64,000 nt of DNA, taken from contig NZ_SUGA01000006.1 in NCBI RefSeq assembly GCF_004963255.1, positions 1-64,000 of the forward strand, given 5' to 3'. This stretch comes from Mesorhizobium sp. GTDB lineage: Bacteria; Pseudomonadota; Alphaproteobacteria; Rhizobiales; Rhizobiaceae. The notes under the pieces were generated by a model. It was not told the DNA's origin and made no database searches. It saw nothing but the letters and a program-made list of their open reading frames with translations. Within the stretch, counting starts at the first letter, position 1. Every line of letters begins with the position of its first letter. The position numbers and the translations under genes were made by a program. This document shows, in pieces, positions 8,766 through 18,392 of this stretch.

Positions 8766-9464
8766 ATGCCGAGAACGCTTATCCAACCCGTCACCCTGCA
8801 TGTTTTGAGACTTCTTTGTGCCGGGTTTTTTCTGTCCACCGGGATTCACCCGGCGCATGCAGTCCCGCTGTCCCTTCCGGCGACACCCTATAGATACACG
8901 GTTCTGGATCAGGAGCTCGCTGCAGCGTTGCAGGAATTCGGCAACAACCTGAATATCAGGGTCAACATCAGTCCTGCGGTGAAGGGGCGAATTCGCGGAC
9001 GTATGCCTGATTTGCCACCGCGCGCGTTCCTCGACCGCTTGACGAACCTTTACGGTCTACAATGGTACTATGACGGCCTTGTGCTCTATGTGTCTGCTGC
9101 ACAAGAATCGCAAACTCGAATGCTTTTGATGACGTCGATTCGCTTCGATGCGTTCAAGGGGGCTCTCGACAAGCTTGATATCTCCGACGAGCGCTATGTG
9201 GTCAAACCCGTGCCAGGCAATGGCCTCGTCTTCGTTTCCGGTCCACCGCGCTTCGTCGCACTCGTGGAGCAGACCTTTAACGGCTTGGTGGCGCAGGCGC
9301 AGGCGCAGACTCACATAGCGGCAACGCCAAAGGAATCAGTGCTGATCTTGTTTCGCGGCTCCTCCACTACGGTCGTTCGCGACGGACGACCGGATGCTTC
9401 TTATTCTTCTGACATCCCACAACAGGATAGCGTTGGCGGGAAGCCTGAGCTGGGCAAGAAATGA
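8766..9464 (+). CDS. nolW: RhcC1 (NolW), N-terminal half of the T3SS outer-membrane secretin
   Basis: A 232-residue exported protein carrying only the periplasmic N-terminal domains of a secretin. A signal peptide (hydrophobic residues 13-30, cleavage near HPAHA) is followed by the N0 domain (ATPYRYTVLDQELAAALQEFG) and an N1-like domain (YVVKPVPGNGLVFVSGPPRFVALVEQ). There is no beta-barrel domain; in rhizobia this is supplied by the separate protein RhcC2, encoded here about 11 kb away. The ATG at 8766 is chosen; an in-frame TTG at 8748 would add six residues. It is divergent from nolB, and no tts box in its own orientation was seen. Confidence 0.9.
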   Translation: MPRTLIQPVTLHVLRLLCAGFFLSTGIHPAHAVPLSLPATPYRYTVLDQELAAALQEFGNNLNIRVNISPAVKGRIRGRMPDLPPRAFLDRLTNLYGLQWYYDGLVLYVSAAQESQTRMLLMTSIRFDAFKGALDKLDISDERYVVKPVPGNGLVFVSGPPRFVALVEQTFNGLVAQAQAQTHIAATPKESVLILFRGSSTTVVRDGRPDASYSSDIPQQDSVGGKPELGKK

Positions 9465-9534
9465 ACATTGAGGATTTCCCGCAGCTCTGAAGAACATGAC
9501 TGCGGCTACCCCTTTGTGAACTCTTCGCAAACTC

Positions 9535-9557
9535 GTCAGTTTCTCGAAAGCTAATCC
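9535..9557 (+). promoter_or_regulatory. tts box upstream of nopX
   Basis: A near-perfect tts box (GTCAGTTTCTCGAAAGCTAA followed by TCC) on the plus strand about 210 bases before the nopX start. All fixed positions of the consensus are matched. The stretch between box and gene (9558-9765) holds no other convincing ORF, so nopX is the likely target. Confidence 0.92.
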
Positions 9558-9765
9558 GCTCATGATGAGTCCCGGCAGCTCTCGCGGTGACTCCGGCCAT
9601 TGTGTTGGACCGAACCTTGGAGCCGGCCCGGAACACAGCAATTGAAGGCAGGGCAGGCGCATTCGTGACCTGCCGACGCTTGGAATTGTCGAATTTTGTG
9701 AAACGCAAGGGATCTTCTGTCGGGGTCTCTTGTGGGGATTTCAACGTCACGTCTGAGGATGCATA

Positions 9766-11700
9766 ATGTCGGCCAGTAATCTTTCAACTTTCTACCGCTC
9801 AAATTCGCTACAGTCCGCAAGGGGTTGGCCGGGCCTGAAAGTTTCCCATTTTGCGACCCAGCATCAGCAAAGTGCATCGTGCTTCGAAGCGATGCTGTCC
9901 ACTTGTGTGCTGGCAGACAAGCCCGGCTCTTTCGCGCAAGGGGATCTGCCAGCGTCGAATCTTGATTCGACAATGGATAAATTGCGGCAGGACCCTTTGG
10001 GCCATCTGGCACCGGATGTCTTGACATTGAATGGCTTGGAGCAACACCCACTGGATCTGCTGCCGCCAAATATGAGGGCGGCTCTCAAGGAGGACCAATC
10101 GCAACGCTCCAAGGCGACTGAAGCCCAACATCTGCTCGGCGTCACTCCGAAGATCGAGCCGGCTCCCAGGCCGAGCCCCGGAATCACGTGGAACGGTGGG
10201 TCGCTGACCACGGCTGAGTTGCAGATTGTTGCGGTACTCAACCGTCACAAGGACCAATGCCCGCTTACTTGGAAGTCGTTGACCGACAAAGCCAATGATC
10301 CCTCTACGCCACCGGATCTGAAAGCGGCGATCCAGGGACTGCAGCAGGATTCGGGACTTTTTTATGCGATTGGCTCGCAGGGCGACGGCCGCTGTGGAGG
10401 CAAGATCAACGCCAAGGACTTGGCCGGATTTTCAAACCACCACCCACAAGTTGCTGCATTTCAGGAAGCCCAAGCGCGAAGCTACGAGCAGAACTACATA
10501 CCATCCGACGGCAGCGGAGGTTTGCAGCCTTCGGTCATGACCTTGAGCGATGCCTTGCGGGAGTTTTACCGGTACTCCGAAAATCTGTCCAAGGACCTGA
10601 GTCTGGATGAGTTCAAGAAAATGGTCGGCGGCGAATCGAAAAACGGCAAATTTCCGCCCCAGGTCATTGCGGCGGCGCAATATTTCCTCGATCACCCCGA
10701 TGCTTGGAACCAGTTGTGCGGTGGCTCGAAAGGGAAGATGCACAAAGAGGATTTCCTGCAAGTCGCCTCATCGTCGATGAGCCTCACGCAAACTGAGCTG
10801 AATACGGTCGAGATGATCAAGGACCATCAGGACACGTTCTTTGGAAGCGGTGTTCTGACTCGCGACAAACTGGCGAAAATGAAAGACGACAAGAGCCTTG
10901 ATCCGAAAGTGCGGGAAGCAGCCTCTCAGCTCCTTTCAGATCCTCTTTTGTTTGGCCTCCTGAACAATTCGATCACGGGCTATAAGACCCATCATAAATT
11001 CTTCGACTTTGGCGGCGGGCATACGGTTGATTCCGGCAATATCAGCAAAAAAGACTTTGCCCATTTTTGCACAAACATGTCGTCTGCGAACCGCAACGTT
11101 CAGCAGCCAATCACCCACGGCGCCCAAACCGCAGAAGAGCAGAATGCCGTCGCGGACATGAAGATGGGCCTGATGGACCAGCCTGACATTAAGTCAGCCA
11201 AAAAGAACGGCGGGGCCGTCATGCACGTCGTCGACTCCGTGCTCAAAATCGAGACGAAAGTGCTCGACTTGGCGGCAACGGCGGTGGGACTGCTCAGCTT
11301 CATTCCGGGCCTCGGACAAGTAGCCGATCTTGCCTCGATGGTTCTCGAGGCTGAGTCGCAAGCAGCCAATCTCCTGCGTACGGCCATTAACGGAGGCGAT
11401 ATGAAGCGAGCGCTGGAGGAAGCTGGCCTCAATATGGCCGCGCAGGCGATCGGCCTTATCGCAGGCCCCGAGGTCAAGCTGGCCATTCGAAATGGGCTCG
11501 TAAAGCACCTGATGGAAGAGGCCTTGGCGGCAGGCATTGATCTTTCGGTCTCGACGGCGCAGGACTACGCAGAAGGCTATGTGAATAACCTCAAAGCGCG
11601 CCTTGCAGGCGGCCCTGAGCAAAGCCTAGGCCTTCCGAGCATGCCATCATTCCAGAGTGTGGCAAGCAATGTGCCCTTCGTCGGCATTGCCTTATCCTAG
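9766..11700 (+). CDS. nopX: NopX (NolX), T3SS translocon protein (HrpF family)
   Basis: A 644-residue secreted protein expected to form the pore in the plant membrane through which effectors pass. The repeated motif with Leu/Thr-x-x-Glu-Leu and HPDAWNQL/HHPQVAAF blocks (for example LTTAELQIVAVLNRHKD at about residue 144, then TLSDALREFYRYSEN, and SLTQTELNTVEMIKDHQD) is the imperfect repeat architecture of HrpF/NolX. A hydrophobic C-terminal segment (LDLAATAVGLLSFIPGLGQV, about residues 503-522) would insert into membranes. The ATG at 9766 has a GAGG ribosome-binding site and lies downstream of the tts box. Length fits NopX (about 600) with no interruption. Confidence 0.93.
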   Translation: MSASNLSTFYRSNSLQSARGWPGLKVSHFATQHQQSASCFEAMLSTCVLADKPGSFAQGDLPASNLDSTMDKLRQDPLGHLAPDVLTLNGLEQHPLDLLPPNMRAALKEDQSQRSKATEAQHLLGVTPKIEPAPRPSPGITWNGGSLTTAELQIVAVLNRHKDQCPLTWKSLTDKANDPSTPPDLKAAIQGLQQDSGLFYAIGSQGDGRCGGKINAKDLAGFSNHHPQVAAFQEAQARSYEQNYIPSDGSGGLQPSVMTLSDALREFYRYSENLSKDLSLDEFKKMVGGESKNGKFPPQVIAAAQYFLDHPDAWNQLCGGSKGKMHKEDFLQVASSSMSLTQTELNTVEMIKDHQDTFFGSGVLTRDKLAKMKDDKSLDPKVREAASQLLSDPLLFGLLNNSITGYKTHHKFFDFGGGHTVDSGNISKKDFAHFCTNMSSANRNVQQPITHGAQTAEEQNAVADMKMGLMDQPDIKSAKKNGGAVMHVVDSVLKIETKVLDLAATAVGLLSFIPGLGQVADLASMVLEAESQAANLLRTAINGGDMKRALEEAGLNMAAQAIGLIAGPEVKLAIRNGLVKHLMEEALAAGIDLSVSTAQDYAEGYVNNLKARLAGGPEQSLGLPSMPSFQSVASNVPFVGIALS

Positions 11701-12169
11701 CCGTCGCCTTGCGCGGAAGCTTTGGCTCGCGCGCTGACATAAGGGTCATTGTGGCACAAGCAGGGGTTCATCCGCATCAACGCAAGCGGTGTTCCTGACG
11801 CCATCTGGATCGGACTGTGAGGGGGATGTCCGAAGTCTGTGAAGACTTCGGTATATGACGACTTCAGAGTTACGCTGAGCCCAGCCATCTCGAGCCGGTG
11901 CGCCGGGTCGAGGTTTTCACGGGCGCCGGCCGGTAGCGGGAATGGTCTCCGGAAGGCACGGCGCGGATGGTGGCGGAGCGGCGCAGCCGAAGGAACGGCT
12001 GTCGCGCGCCCAGGGCGGCCTCCCGAACAGCAGACGATGATCTCCTGCCTTGGGCCTATATCCTCGTGCCACGCTCAAGGCAGTCGGCTGAAAACAGCGC
12101 TGATTTAAAACAGCATTATCCTGCACTGCACCCTCGATCCTTGCGCTCACCGATCGCTCGTCGACACGC
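11701..12169. other. Intergenic stretch after nopX, no supported gene
   Basis: Non-coding by inspection: short overlapping ORFs in several frames, none with family resemblance and a ribosome-binding site. A plus-strand fragment around 11764-11818 (IRINASGVPDAIWIGL then stop) may be the tail of a lost gene. Confidence 0.5.
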
Positions 12170-12420
12170 ACGCGGTCAAGTCGTTATCGGCGCTATGCCG
12201 ATGGGCTTCGAGAGCAAGGTGGACGCTGAGCGGTGCGTCAGCCTCAGGGCGCGGCTGGCCAGCTTTGGGTCTCACGCTCTATGACGGCAACACCCGGCTG
12301 ATCCACTTGGCCTGTTCGCGGGCTCCCGGCAGCGGCGCGGAAGCCACGGTCCGCCTTCCTCGGCTTCAGGCCAAAGATACCGCAGCATGCTCCAGAGCTA
12401 TGTCTGCCGCCTTCGCCCCA
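12170..12420 (+). pseudogene. Remnant of a group II intron reverse transcriptase / maturase
   Basis: In one frame the sequence encodes RRYADG, and in the next MGFESKVDAERCVSLRARLASFG followed (after another shift near 12270) by LTLYDGNTRLIHL. This is the succession seen in group II intron maturases: the YADD catalytic box, then ...GF..K.DAER....LR.RLA.FGL.L...KTRLI.F. At least two frameshifts and an altered YADD make it non-functional. The intron RNA itself was not identified. Only the palm/late-RT region remains. Confidence 0.55.
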
Positions 12421-12756
12421 TCGTCGCTGGTCATGTGGAAAGGACAAGCAGGCTACGCACCCTATAATCCCGTCGGGCAGGATTCGACAGTCGACGGCGA
12501 GACATTCGCCAAACCTCCCCCTTGATTCTCAGCAACGTTAAAAAAAATTCACATAATGTTCGTGAGTGTAGTCTCCTGTCAGGTGGTACATTAGCCCCAA
12601 TATCTGGCGTCTTAGTCGTAGAAAGGACTGTGATCTATCTTCCATTAGCATCCATACCAGCGGATTTACAGCAAATGACGAGAGAGGTCTCATGCGGATT
12701 GATGGGGATAGAAGGGCTAGCGGCTTGCTGCATCCCGTCCGGGTTGATGCTAACCA
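12421..12756. other. Upstream region of the arsR-glyA-metK block
   Basis: AT-richer stretch without a supported gene. It should contain the promoter for the regulator at 12757. A partial resemblance to the 5' half of a nod box (ATCCATACCAGCGGAT at 12649-12664) is present but the 3' half is missing. Confidence 0.45.
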
Positions 12757-13101
12757 ATGTTGACACTGGTAAATCGCCTAAGGACGGCAGCGCATCTTGA
12801 TCGCCTTCGAATCCTGGGCCTTTGCGCGCATGCGGATCTAACCGTCGGCGAGCTGGCCGATATTACCGGTCTGCCTCGCGAGCAGGTTCGACGCCACGTT
12901 CGGCGGCTGGTCAGAGCCAACTTTCTTTGCTGCAACGAACAACGTCCGCAGTCTTCGTACCATATGCAAGCAGGAGGCAAGGATGGCGAGCTGGCTCAAT
13001 TGGTGGTCGATCTCCTGCCCCACGATGATGGCCATCATAAAAGAGACCTACAACGCCTGGAAGCAATACAAGACGCGCGGTTGAAGGGACCGCCTGCTTG
13101 A
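12757..13101 (+). CDS. ArsR-family winged-helix regulator, probable SAM/methionine-cycle type
   Basis: A 114-residue DNA-binding protein with the winged-helix sequence LDRLRILGLCAHADLTVGELADITGLPREQVRRHVRRLVRANFL (residues 14-57). The C-terminal part (AQLVVDLLPHDDGHHKRDLQRLEAIQDAR) matches the linker of rhizobial ArsR-type regulators that are often fused to a methyltransferase and sit next to metF. Here the methyltransferase domain is absent. No Cys pair of a metal sensor is evident, arguing against an arsenic sensor. It lies 38 bases upstream of glyA-metK in the same direction, so control of that operon is a reasonable inference. Confidence 0.72.
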   Translation: MLTLVNRLRTAAHLDRLRILGLCAHADLTVGELADITGLPREQVRRHVRRLVRANFLCCNEQRPQSSYHMQAGGKDGELAQLVVDLLPHDDGHHKRDLQRLEAIQDARLKGPPA

Positions 13102-13138
13102 TCGTGAAATAGATCAGTCCAAATGGAGCGCGACTACC

Positions 13139-14476
13139 ATGGATAACTCCGCCGGCGGCGCCATCGCGCAGCCCGACACTTACGGGCGGCCTCACTTAGC
13201 CGCCGTCGACTCCCGCGTTCACGAACTGCTTCTAAGACAGGAGCGTCAGGAGCGGACAACTCTCAAACTGATCGCCTCCGAGAACTTTGCCTCCTCGGCG
13301 GTGTTGGAAGCGACCGGGTCGATTTTCACCAACAAGTATGCCGAGGGATACCCCGGTGCGCGCTACTACGCCGGAAACGAGATCGTCGATGAGCTTGAGA
13401 CCCTCGCGATCGAGCGCCTGAAAGCGCTATTTGGCAGTGAACATGCCAACGTCCAGCCTTATTCAGGCTCGCCAGCCAACCAGGCTGTCTATCGCGCGCT
13501 TTTGAGCCCCCGTGACAAAGTCATGGGCTTGCCTTTACCCGAAGGCGGCCATCTGACTCACGGTTGGTCCGTCAATTTTTCCGGCAGCGATTATCAGCGC
13601 GTCCCGTACAGGCTGCACGAAAAGACACAGCAAATTGACTATGACCACTTGCGCGAGACCGCCAAGCGGGAACGCCCGAAGCTAATTTGGGTCGGCGGAA
13701 CTGCTTATCCGCGTATTTTTGACTACGCGGCAATGGCCGAAATTGCTTCGGAGGTGAACTCGTATCTGGTGGCTGACATCGCCCACATCTGCGGCCTGGT
13801 TGTCGCAGGAGTGCATCCGAACCCCGTGTCCCATTGCGATGTGGTCACCAGCACCTCTCACAAGTCGATCCGCGGTCCCCGGGGTGGCTTCATTTTATCA
13901 AGGAATGAAGACCGTTATCAGCCCCTCCATCATCCGAAGAGCAAACACAATCTGGCCAAACGTATAGACCGCGCCGTGTTCCCTCTTCTGCAAGGCGGAC
14001 CGCATATGAATACTATCGCCGCGCTTGCCGTCGCTTTGCAGGAAGCAGCGAACTCGTCCTTTCGTGTCTACGGTCAGCAGATCGTCCACAACGCCAAGGC
14101 TCTGGCCCAGGCACTTCTGGAGCGAGGTTATGAACTCGTCACCGGGGGCACTGACAATCACATGCTGATCCTTGATCTTCGGGACCGGTCGCTGTCAGGC
14201 AAAGCCTATGCGGAGCGCTTATCGCGTGCAGGCATCATTGCGAATTTCAATATGGTCCCGGGCGACCGGCGGCATCCGGCGCTGACAAGCGGCATCCGCT
14301 TAGGGACACCAGCGGTGACGTCCATGGGCATGCGCGAAACGGAGATGGTGCAGATCGCCGCTTTCATCGACTCGGTCTGCCGCCAGCCCGATGACCAGGA
14401 AGTTCATGCGAGCGTACGAAGAGACGTTGCCGACTTCTGCACTGCGTTCGATGTTCCCGGCATCCCCGACCGATAA
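13139..14476 (+). CDS. glyA: Serine hydroxymethyltransferase
   Basis: PLP enzyme that interconverts serine and glycine and charges tetrahydrofolate with one-carbon units. The 445-residue protein has the conserved block LKLIASENFASSAVLEATGSIFTNKYAEGYPGAR (split across residues 36-70), the cofactor lysine in TSTSHKSIRGPRGG (about residue 245), and FPLLQGGPHMNTIAALAVA. The lysine motif departs slightly from the usual TTTTHKTLRGPRGG. The short C-terminus and moderate divergence suggest a symbiotic paralogue of the housekeeping enzyme. The gene is followed after 57 bases by metK and preceded by an ArsR-like regulator; these three look like one operon. Confidence 0.95.
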   Translation: MDNSAGGAIAQPDTYGRPHLAAVDSRVHELLLRQERQERTTLKLIASENFASSAVLEATGSIFTNKYAEGYPGARYYAGNEIVDELETLAIERLKALFGSEHANVQPYSGSPANQAVYRALLSPRDKVMGLPLPEGGHLTHGWSVNFSGSDYQRVPYRLHEKTQQIDYDHLRETAKRERPKLIWVGGTAYPRIFDYAAMAEIASEVNSYLVADIAHICGLVVAGVHPNPVSHCDVVTSTSHKSIRGPRGGFILSRNEDRYQPLHHPKSKHNLAKRIDRAVFPLLQGGPHMNTIAALAVALQEAANSSFRVYGQQIVHNAKALAQALLERGYELVTGGTDNHMLILDLRDRSLSGKAYAERLSRAGIIANFNMVPGDRRHPALTSGIRLGTPAVTSMGMRETEMVQIAAFIDSVCRQPDDQEVHASVRRDVADFCTAFDVPGIPDR

Positions 14477-14533
14477 GCCACCCCAATCCAGAAACTCCTC
14501 ACTAACTCCAGCACTTGAAGCGAGGGCATTTTT

Positions 14534-15709
14534 ATGACCAGGCAGTTCGTGTTCTCTTCCGAATCCGTCGGCGCGGGACACCCCGATAAGATGGCAGACA
14601 ACATCTCCGATGCCATTCTCGATGCGGTCCTGCGCACCGATCCGAAGGCGCGCGTCGCCTGTGAAGTGTTGGTGAAGACGGGGATGGTCGTTGTGGCTGG
14701 CGAGATCACCAGCCATGCCCACATCGATTACAGCCAAGTCGCCCGCGATACGATACTCGATATTGGCTACGACGATGATGCGATTGGCTTTGATGGTCGA
14801 CGTTGCGCCGTCGTTCTGGCCCTCACCGAGCAGTCGCCCGACATAAGCCAGGGCGTTGATGAAGGACGAGGGCAGGATCTCGGGCAAGGGGCAGGGGATC
14901 AGGGCATCATGTTTGGATTCGCATGCAACGAGACGGATACATTGATGCCCCTGCCGATCCAACTCGCTCACCATTTGACGAAAAGACAGGCCGAGGTCCG
15001 GAAAGCGGGACAGCTTGGCTGGCTGCGTCCGGACGTGAAATCTCAAGTGTCGGTACGCTACGAAGGGCTCCGCCCGGTGGCGCTGGATACCATAGTCCTG
15101 TCAACGCAGCATGACGAAGCGGTCTCACAAGCCACGGTCCGCGAAGGCGTCATTGAGGAGATCATAAAACCGGTCCTGCCGGCCCACCTGGATACTTCGG
15201 GGATCAGATTTCTGGTCAACCCAACAGGGCGGTTCGTGGTCGGTGGGCCTGCCGGCGACTGCGGCCTCACAGGACGGAAGATCATCGTCGATTCCTACGG
15301 TGGGACCGGGCGTCACGGCGGCGGTGCCTTTTCGGGCAAGGACCCATCCAAGGTTGACCGCTCGGCGGCCTATGCCGCCCGGTATGTCGCGAAGAACATC
15401 GTTGCCAGCGGCCTTGCGGAGGTCTGCGAGGTTCAGCTTGCCTACGCGATCGGCGTGGCCAGTCCGGTTTCTGTCATGGTCAATACCTTCGGAACCGCAA
15501 GGATCGAGGAAAAAAGGATCGAGCGCCTTGTTCTCGAGGTTTTCAATCTCCGACCGAAAGGCATCATCAAGATGCTTGATCTCTTACGGCCGATATACCG
15601 CAAGACGGCGACATACGGACACTTCGGGCGTGAAGAGCCTGAGTTCACTTGGGAGAAGACGGACAAAGCTGACGATTTGCTGCGTGAAGCCGGACCGGCA
15701 GCTGCGTGA
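14534..15709 (+). CDS. metK: S-adenosylmethionine synthetase
   Basis: Makes SAM from methionine and ATP. The 391-residue protein carries the N-terminal motif [25 protein letters not shown], the hexapeptide-type [12 protein letters not shown] (about residues 117-128), and the P-loop-like [22 protein letters not shown] (about residues 263-284). It is full length and uninterrupted. It follows glyA closely, and an adenosine-kinase-like gene follows it, so the set covers one-carbon supply, SAM synthesis and adenosine recycling. SAM is needed for Nod-factor N-methylation and AHL synthesis, which may explain carriage on the island; that link is inference. Confidence 0.96.
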   Translation: MTRQFVFSSESVGAGHPDKMADNISDAILDAVLRTDPKARVACEVLVKTGMVVVAGEITSHAHIDYSQVARDTILDIGYDDDAIGFDGRRCAVVLALTEQSPDISQGVDEGRGQDLGQGAGDQGIMFGFACNETDTLMPLPIQLAHHLTKRQAEVRKAGQLGWLRPDVKSQVSVRYEGLRPVALDTIVLSTQHDEAVSQATVREGVIEEIIKPVLPAHLDTSGIRFLVNPTGRFVVGGPAGDCGLTGRKIIVDSYGGTGRHGGGAFSGKDPSKVDRSAAYAARYVAKNIVASGLAEVCEVQLAYAIGVASPVSVMVNTFGTARIEEKRIERLVLEVFNLRPKGIIKMLDLLRPIYRKTATYGHFGREEPEFTWEKTDKADDLLREAGPAAA

Positions 15710-15809
15710 GGGCGGCTGGATCAAGCGCATGCGGCAACCCATTTCAACTCGCGAGACCACGCCCGGCCGGCGTGGCAAGAAGCCGGCTCGGGTTTTGGCG
15801 GAGATTTTG

Positions 15810-16823
15810 ATGCCGGATTATGACGTGCTTTGCATCGGCAATGCCATTGTCGACATCATCGCCCAGTGCGACGAGGAATTCCTCGAGACCAACGGCATCA
15901 TCAAGGGCGCGATGAACCTCATCGACACACAACGCGCCGAACTGCTCTACAGCCGCATGGGCCCGGCGATCGAAGCGTCCGGCGGCAGCGCCGGCAACAC
16001 GGCGGCCGGCGTCGCCAGCTTTGGCGGCCGCGCGGCCTTCTTCGGCAAGGTCTCCAACGATGCGCTGGGCGAAATCTACGCCCACGACATCCATGCGCAG
16101 GGCGTCGCCTTCGGCACCACGCCGCTCAAGGGTGAGCCGCCGACGGCGCGCTCGATGATCTTCGTCACGCCCGACGGCGAGCGCTCGATGAACACCTATC
16201 TCGGCGCCTGCGTCGAGCTTGGCCCTGAGGATGTCGAAGCCGACAAGGCGTCCGGCGCCAAGGTCACCTATTTCGAAGGCTATCTGTGGGACCCGCCGCG
16301 CGCCAAGGAGGCAATCCGCCAGACGGCGAAGCTGGCGCACGCGGCAGGCCGAGAAGTGTCGATGACGCTGTCGGATTCGTTCTGCGTCGACCGCTACCGC
16401 GACGAATTCCTCGACCTGGTGCGCTCGGGCACGGTCGACATCGTCTTTGCCAACAGCCACGAGATCAAGTCGCTCTACCAGACATCGTCGTTCGACGAGG
16501 CGCTGGCCCAGATCCGCAAGGATTGCCGGATCGCCGCCGTCACCCGCTCGGAAAAAGGCTCGGTGATCGTGCGCGGCGACGAGACCGTGGTGATCAAGGC
16601 GACCGCCATCAAGGAACTGGTCGACACGACGGGCGCCGGCGATCTCTATGCCGCCGGCTTCCTGCATGGCTACACGCAAGGCCGCGACCTGCAGACTTGC
16701 GGCGACCTTGGCTCACTGGCAGCCGGATTGGTGATCCAGCAGATCGGCCCCAGGCCCCGTCAGAATTTGCGCCGCGAGGCTGAGCAGGCGGGGCTGACCA
16801 TTCCGGACGTTCAAACGAGTTAG
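15810..16823 (+). CDS. Adenosine kinase-like PfkB-family sugar/nucleoside kinase
   Basis: A 337-residue ribokinase-fold protein. The start [18 protein letters not shown], the Gly-rich substrate region [16 protein letters not shown] (about residues 55-70) and the PfkB signature 2 [17 protein letters not shown] (about residues 273-289, catalytic Asp in GAGD) are intact. Rhizobial homologues of this type are annotated adenosine kinase, which would recycle adenosine released from S-adenosylhomocysteine. The frame is open far upstream into metK, but the ATG at 15810 matches the family N-terminus. Base composition looks more GC-rich than that of metK, like a core-genome gene. Substrate assignment is tentative. 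Confidence 0.82.
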   Translation: MPDYDVLCIGNAIVDIIAQCDEEFLETNGIIKGAMNLIDTQRAELLYSRMGPAIEASGGSAGNTAAGVASFGGRAAFFGKVSNDALGEIYAHDIHAQGVAFGTTPLKGEPPTARSMIFVTPDGERSMNTYLGACVELGPEDVEADKASGAKVTYFEGYLWDPPRAKEAIRQTAKLAHAAGREVSMTLSDSFCVDRYRDEFLDLVRSGTVDIVFANSHEIKSLYQTSSFDEALAQIRKDCRIAAVTRSEKGSVIVRGDETVVIKATAIKELVDTTGAGDLYAAGFLHGYTQGRDLQTCGDLGSLAAGLVIQQIGPRPRQNLRREAEQAGLTIPDVQTS

Positions 16824-16888
16824 TGGCCTACCTTCCCGTTGTGCAGGCTATCTCGCCAGAAGCGCAATCACGGAATAGGGAAATCCTG

Positions 16889-17923
16889 ATGTCGAACATG
16901 ATGAAGGCGCTTGTGAAGGCCAAGGCCGAACCGGGCATCTGGATGGAAGAGGTGCCGGTGCCGGAAATCGGCCCCAACGACGTGCTGATCAAGATCAAGA
17001 AGACGGCGATCTGCGGCACCGACGTGCACATCTACAATTGGGACCAGTGGGCGCAAAAGACCGTGCCGGTGCCGATGGTGACGGGCCATGAATTCGTCGG
17101 CACCGTTGCCGATTTCGGCGCAGCGGTCACCGAATACAAGGTCGGCCAGCGTGTATCGGGCGAAGGCCACATCGTCTGCGGCCATTGCCGCAACTGTCGC
17201 GCCGGGCGAGGGCATCTGTGCCGCAACACGCTCGGCGTCGGCGTCAACCGTCCAGGCGCCTTCGGCGAGTATCTGGCGATCCCGCAGCACAATGTCGTGC
17301 CGATCCCCGACGATGTGCCCGATGAGATTGCCGCGATCTTCGATCCCTTGGGCAATGCCGTCCACACCGCATTGTCCTTCGATCTGGTCGGCGAGGACGT
17401 GCTGGTGACTGGCGCCGGGCCGATCGGCATCATGGGCGCGCTCGTCGCCCAATGCGTCGGCGCGCGCAAAGTGGTCATCACTGACATCAACCCGGTGCGG
17501 CTGGCGCTAGCCAAGAAACTCGGCGTCCAGCATGTCGTCGACGCCTCGAAGGAGAAGCTGCGCGACGTCATGCCGGTGCTCGGCATGACCGAGGGGTTCG
17601 ACGTCGGCCTCGAAATGTCAGGCGCCGCCCCCGCTTTCCGCGACATGATCGACACCATGAACAATGGCGGCAAGATCGCCATTCTGGGCATCGCGCCGAC
17701 CGGCTTCGAGATCGACTGGAACAAGGTCATCTTCAAGATGCTGCATCTCAAAGGCATCTACGGCCGCGAGATGTTCGAAACCTGGTACAAGATGATCGCG
17801 CTTGTGCAGGGTCCGCTGGATGTCTCCGGCCTGATCACCCACCGCATCGGCATCGACGATTTTCAGATCGGTTTCGATGCGATGAAGAGCGGCAGTTCCG
17901 GCAAGGTGGTGATGGACTGGTAG
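16889..17923 (+). CDS. tdh: L-threonine 3-dehydrogenase
   Basis: Zinc-dependent, NAD-linked medium-chain dehydrogenase oxidising threonine to 2-amino-3-ketobutyrate. The 344-residue protein shows the catalytic-zinc region [14 protein letters not shown] and GHEFVG, the structural-zinc cysteines [15 protein letters not shown] (about residues 97-111), and the nucleotide-binding [14 protein letters not shown]. The ATG at 16889 follows an AGGG ribosome-binding site. The usual partner kbl (2-amino-3-ketobutyrate CoA ligase) is not adjacent here. Composition matches the preceding kinase gene, suggesting that the two travelled together. Confidence 0.93.
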   Translation: MSNMMKALVKAKAEPGIWMEEVPVPEIGPNDVLIKIKKTAICGTDVHIYNWDQWAQKTVPVPMVTGHEFVGTVADFGAAVTEYKVGQRVSGEGHIVCGHCRNCRAGRGHLCRNTLGVGVNRPGAFGEYLAIPQHNVVPIPDDVPDEIAAIFDPLGNAVHTALSFDLVGEDVLVTGAGPIGIMGALVAQCVGARKVVITDINPVRLALAKKLGVQHVVDASKEKLRDVMPVLGMTEGFDVGLEMSGAAPAFRDMIDTMNNGGKIAILGIAPTGFEIDWNKVIFKMLHLKGIYGREMFETWYKMIALVQGPLDVSGLITHRIGIDDFQIGFDAMKSGSSGKVVMDW

Positions 17924-18392
17924 GGATTGCCTTGGCCGCTATTCAGGAAAAGCTGACGACAGCACCTCTGGTCCGCCGGACATTTTCCAACTAGGGGAAC
18001 ATGGCTGGGTGGAGAGCTATGGCTCCGCTACGTGCGCTCGCTAATCATATACGGCGACGTATCGCGGCCCACCCGGTGACGGTCGATGGGGCAATTCGCT
18101 TCAGTCGATGACGGAAACCCGGTGAACCGATGCTGAGGCCCCGACGCGATCGTCTATTTCCTATGATCTGCGATTGAGGTCGAGGTGTTGCCGCTTTCAG
18201 CGGGTAAGATGCGATAGACGACTTCCGGTACCCTTCCGGTCAGCGAAAAGGAAGGCAACGAGCCGCATTGCCTCAAGCAAAATGTTACCAATAGTGTCCT
18301 GTTCCAAAGGGGATGGACAGGTCGTGCCATTCCGGTTCGGGGGAAGGATGGCGCGGCTCAGCATGGCGACACGGTGAAGCGGCGATCGTGGA
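17924..18392. other. Intergenic stretch after tdh, no supported gene
   Basis: Short discontinuous frames on both strands only. It is probably debris between the tdh block and the decayed transposase that follows. Confidence 0.45.

Noticed and set aside
12645..12680. Partial nod box upstream of the ArsR-like gene
   Set aside because: The first 16 bases fit but the AATCGATTTTACCAATC block is absent.
15744..16679. Long minus-strand ORF opposite the kinase gene
   Set aside because: It is the antisense shadow of a GC-rich gene with strong third-position bias; its composition (Arg/Ala/Asp repeats) is not that of a real protein.
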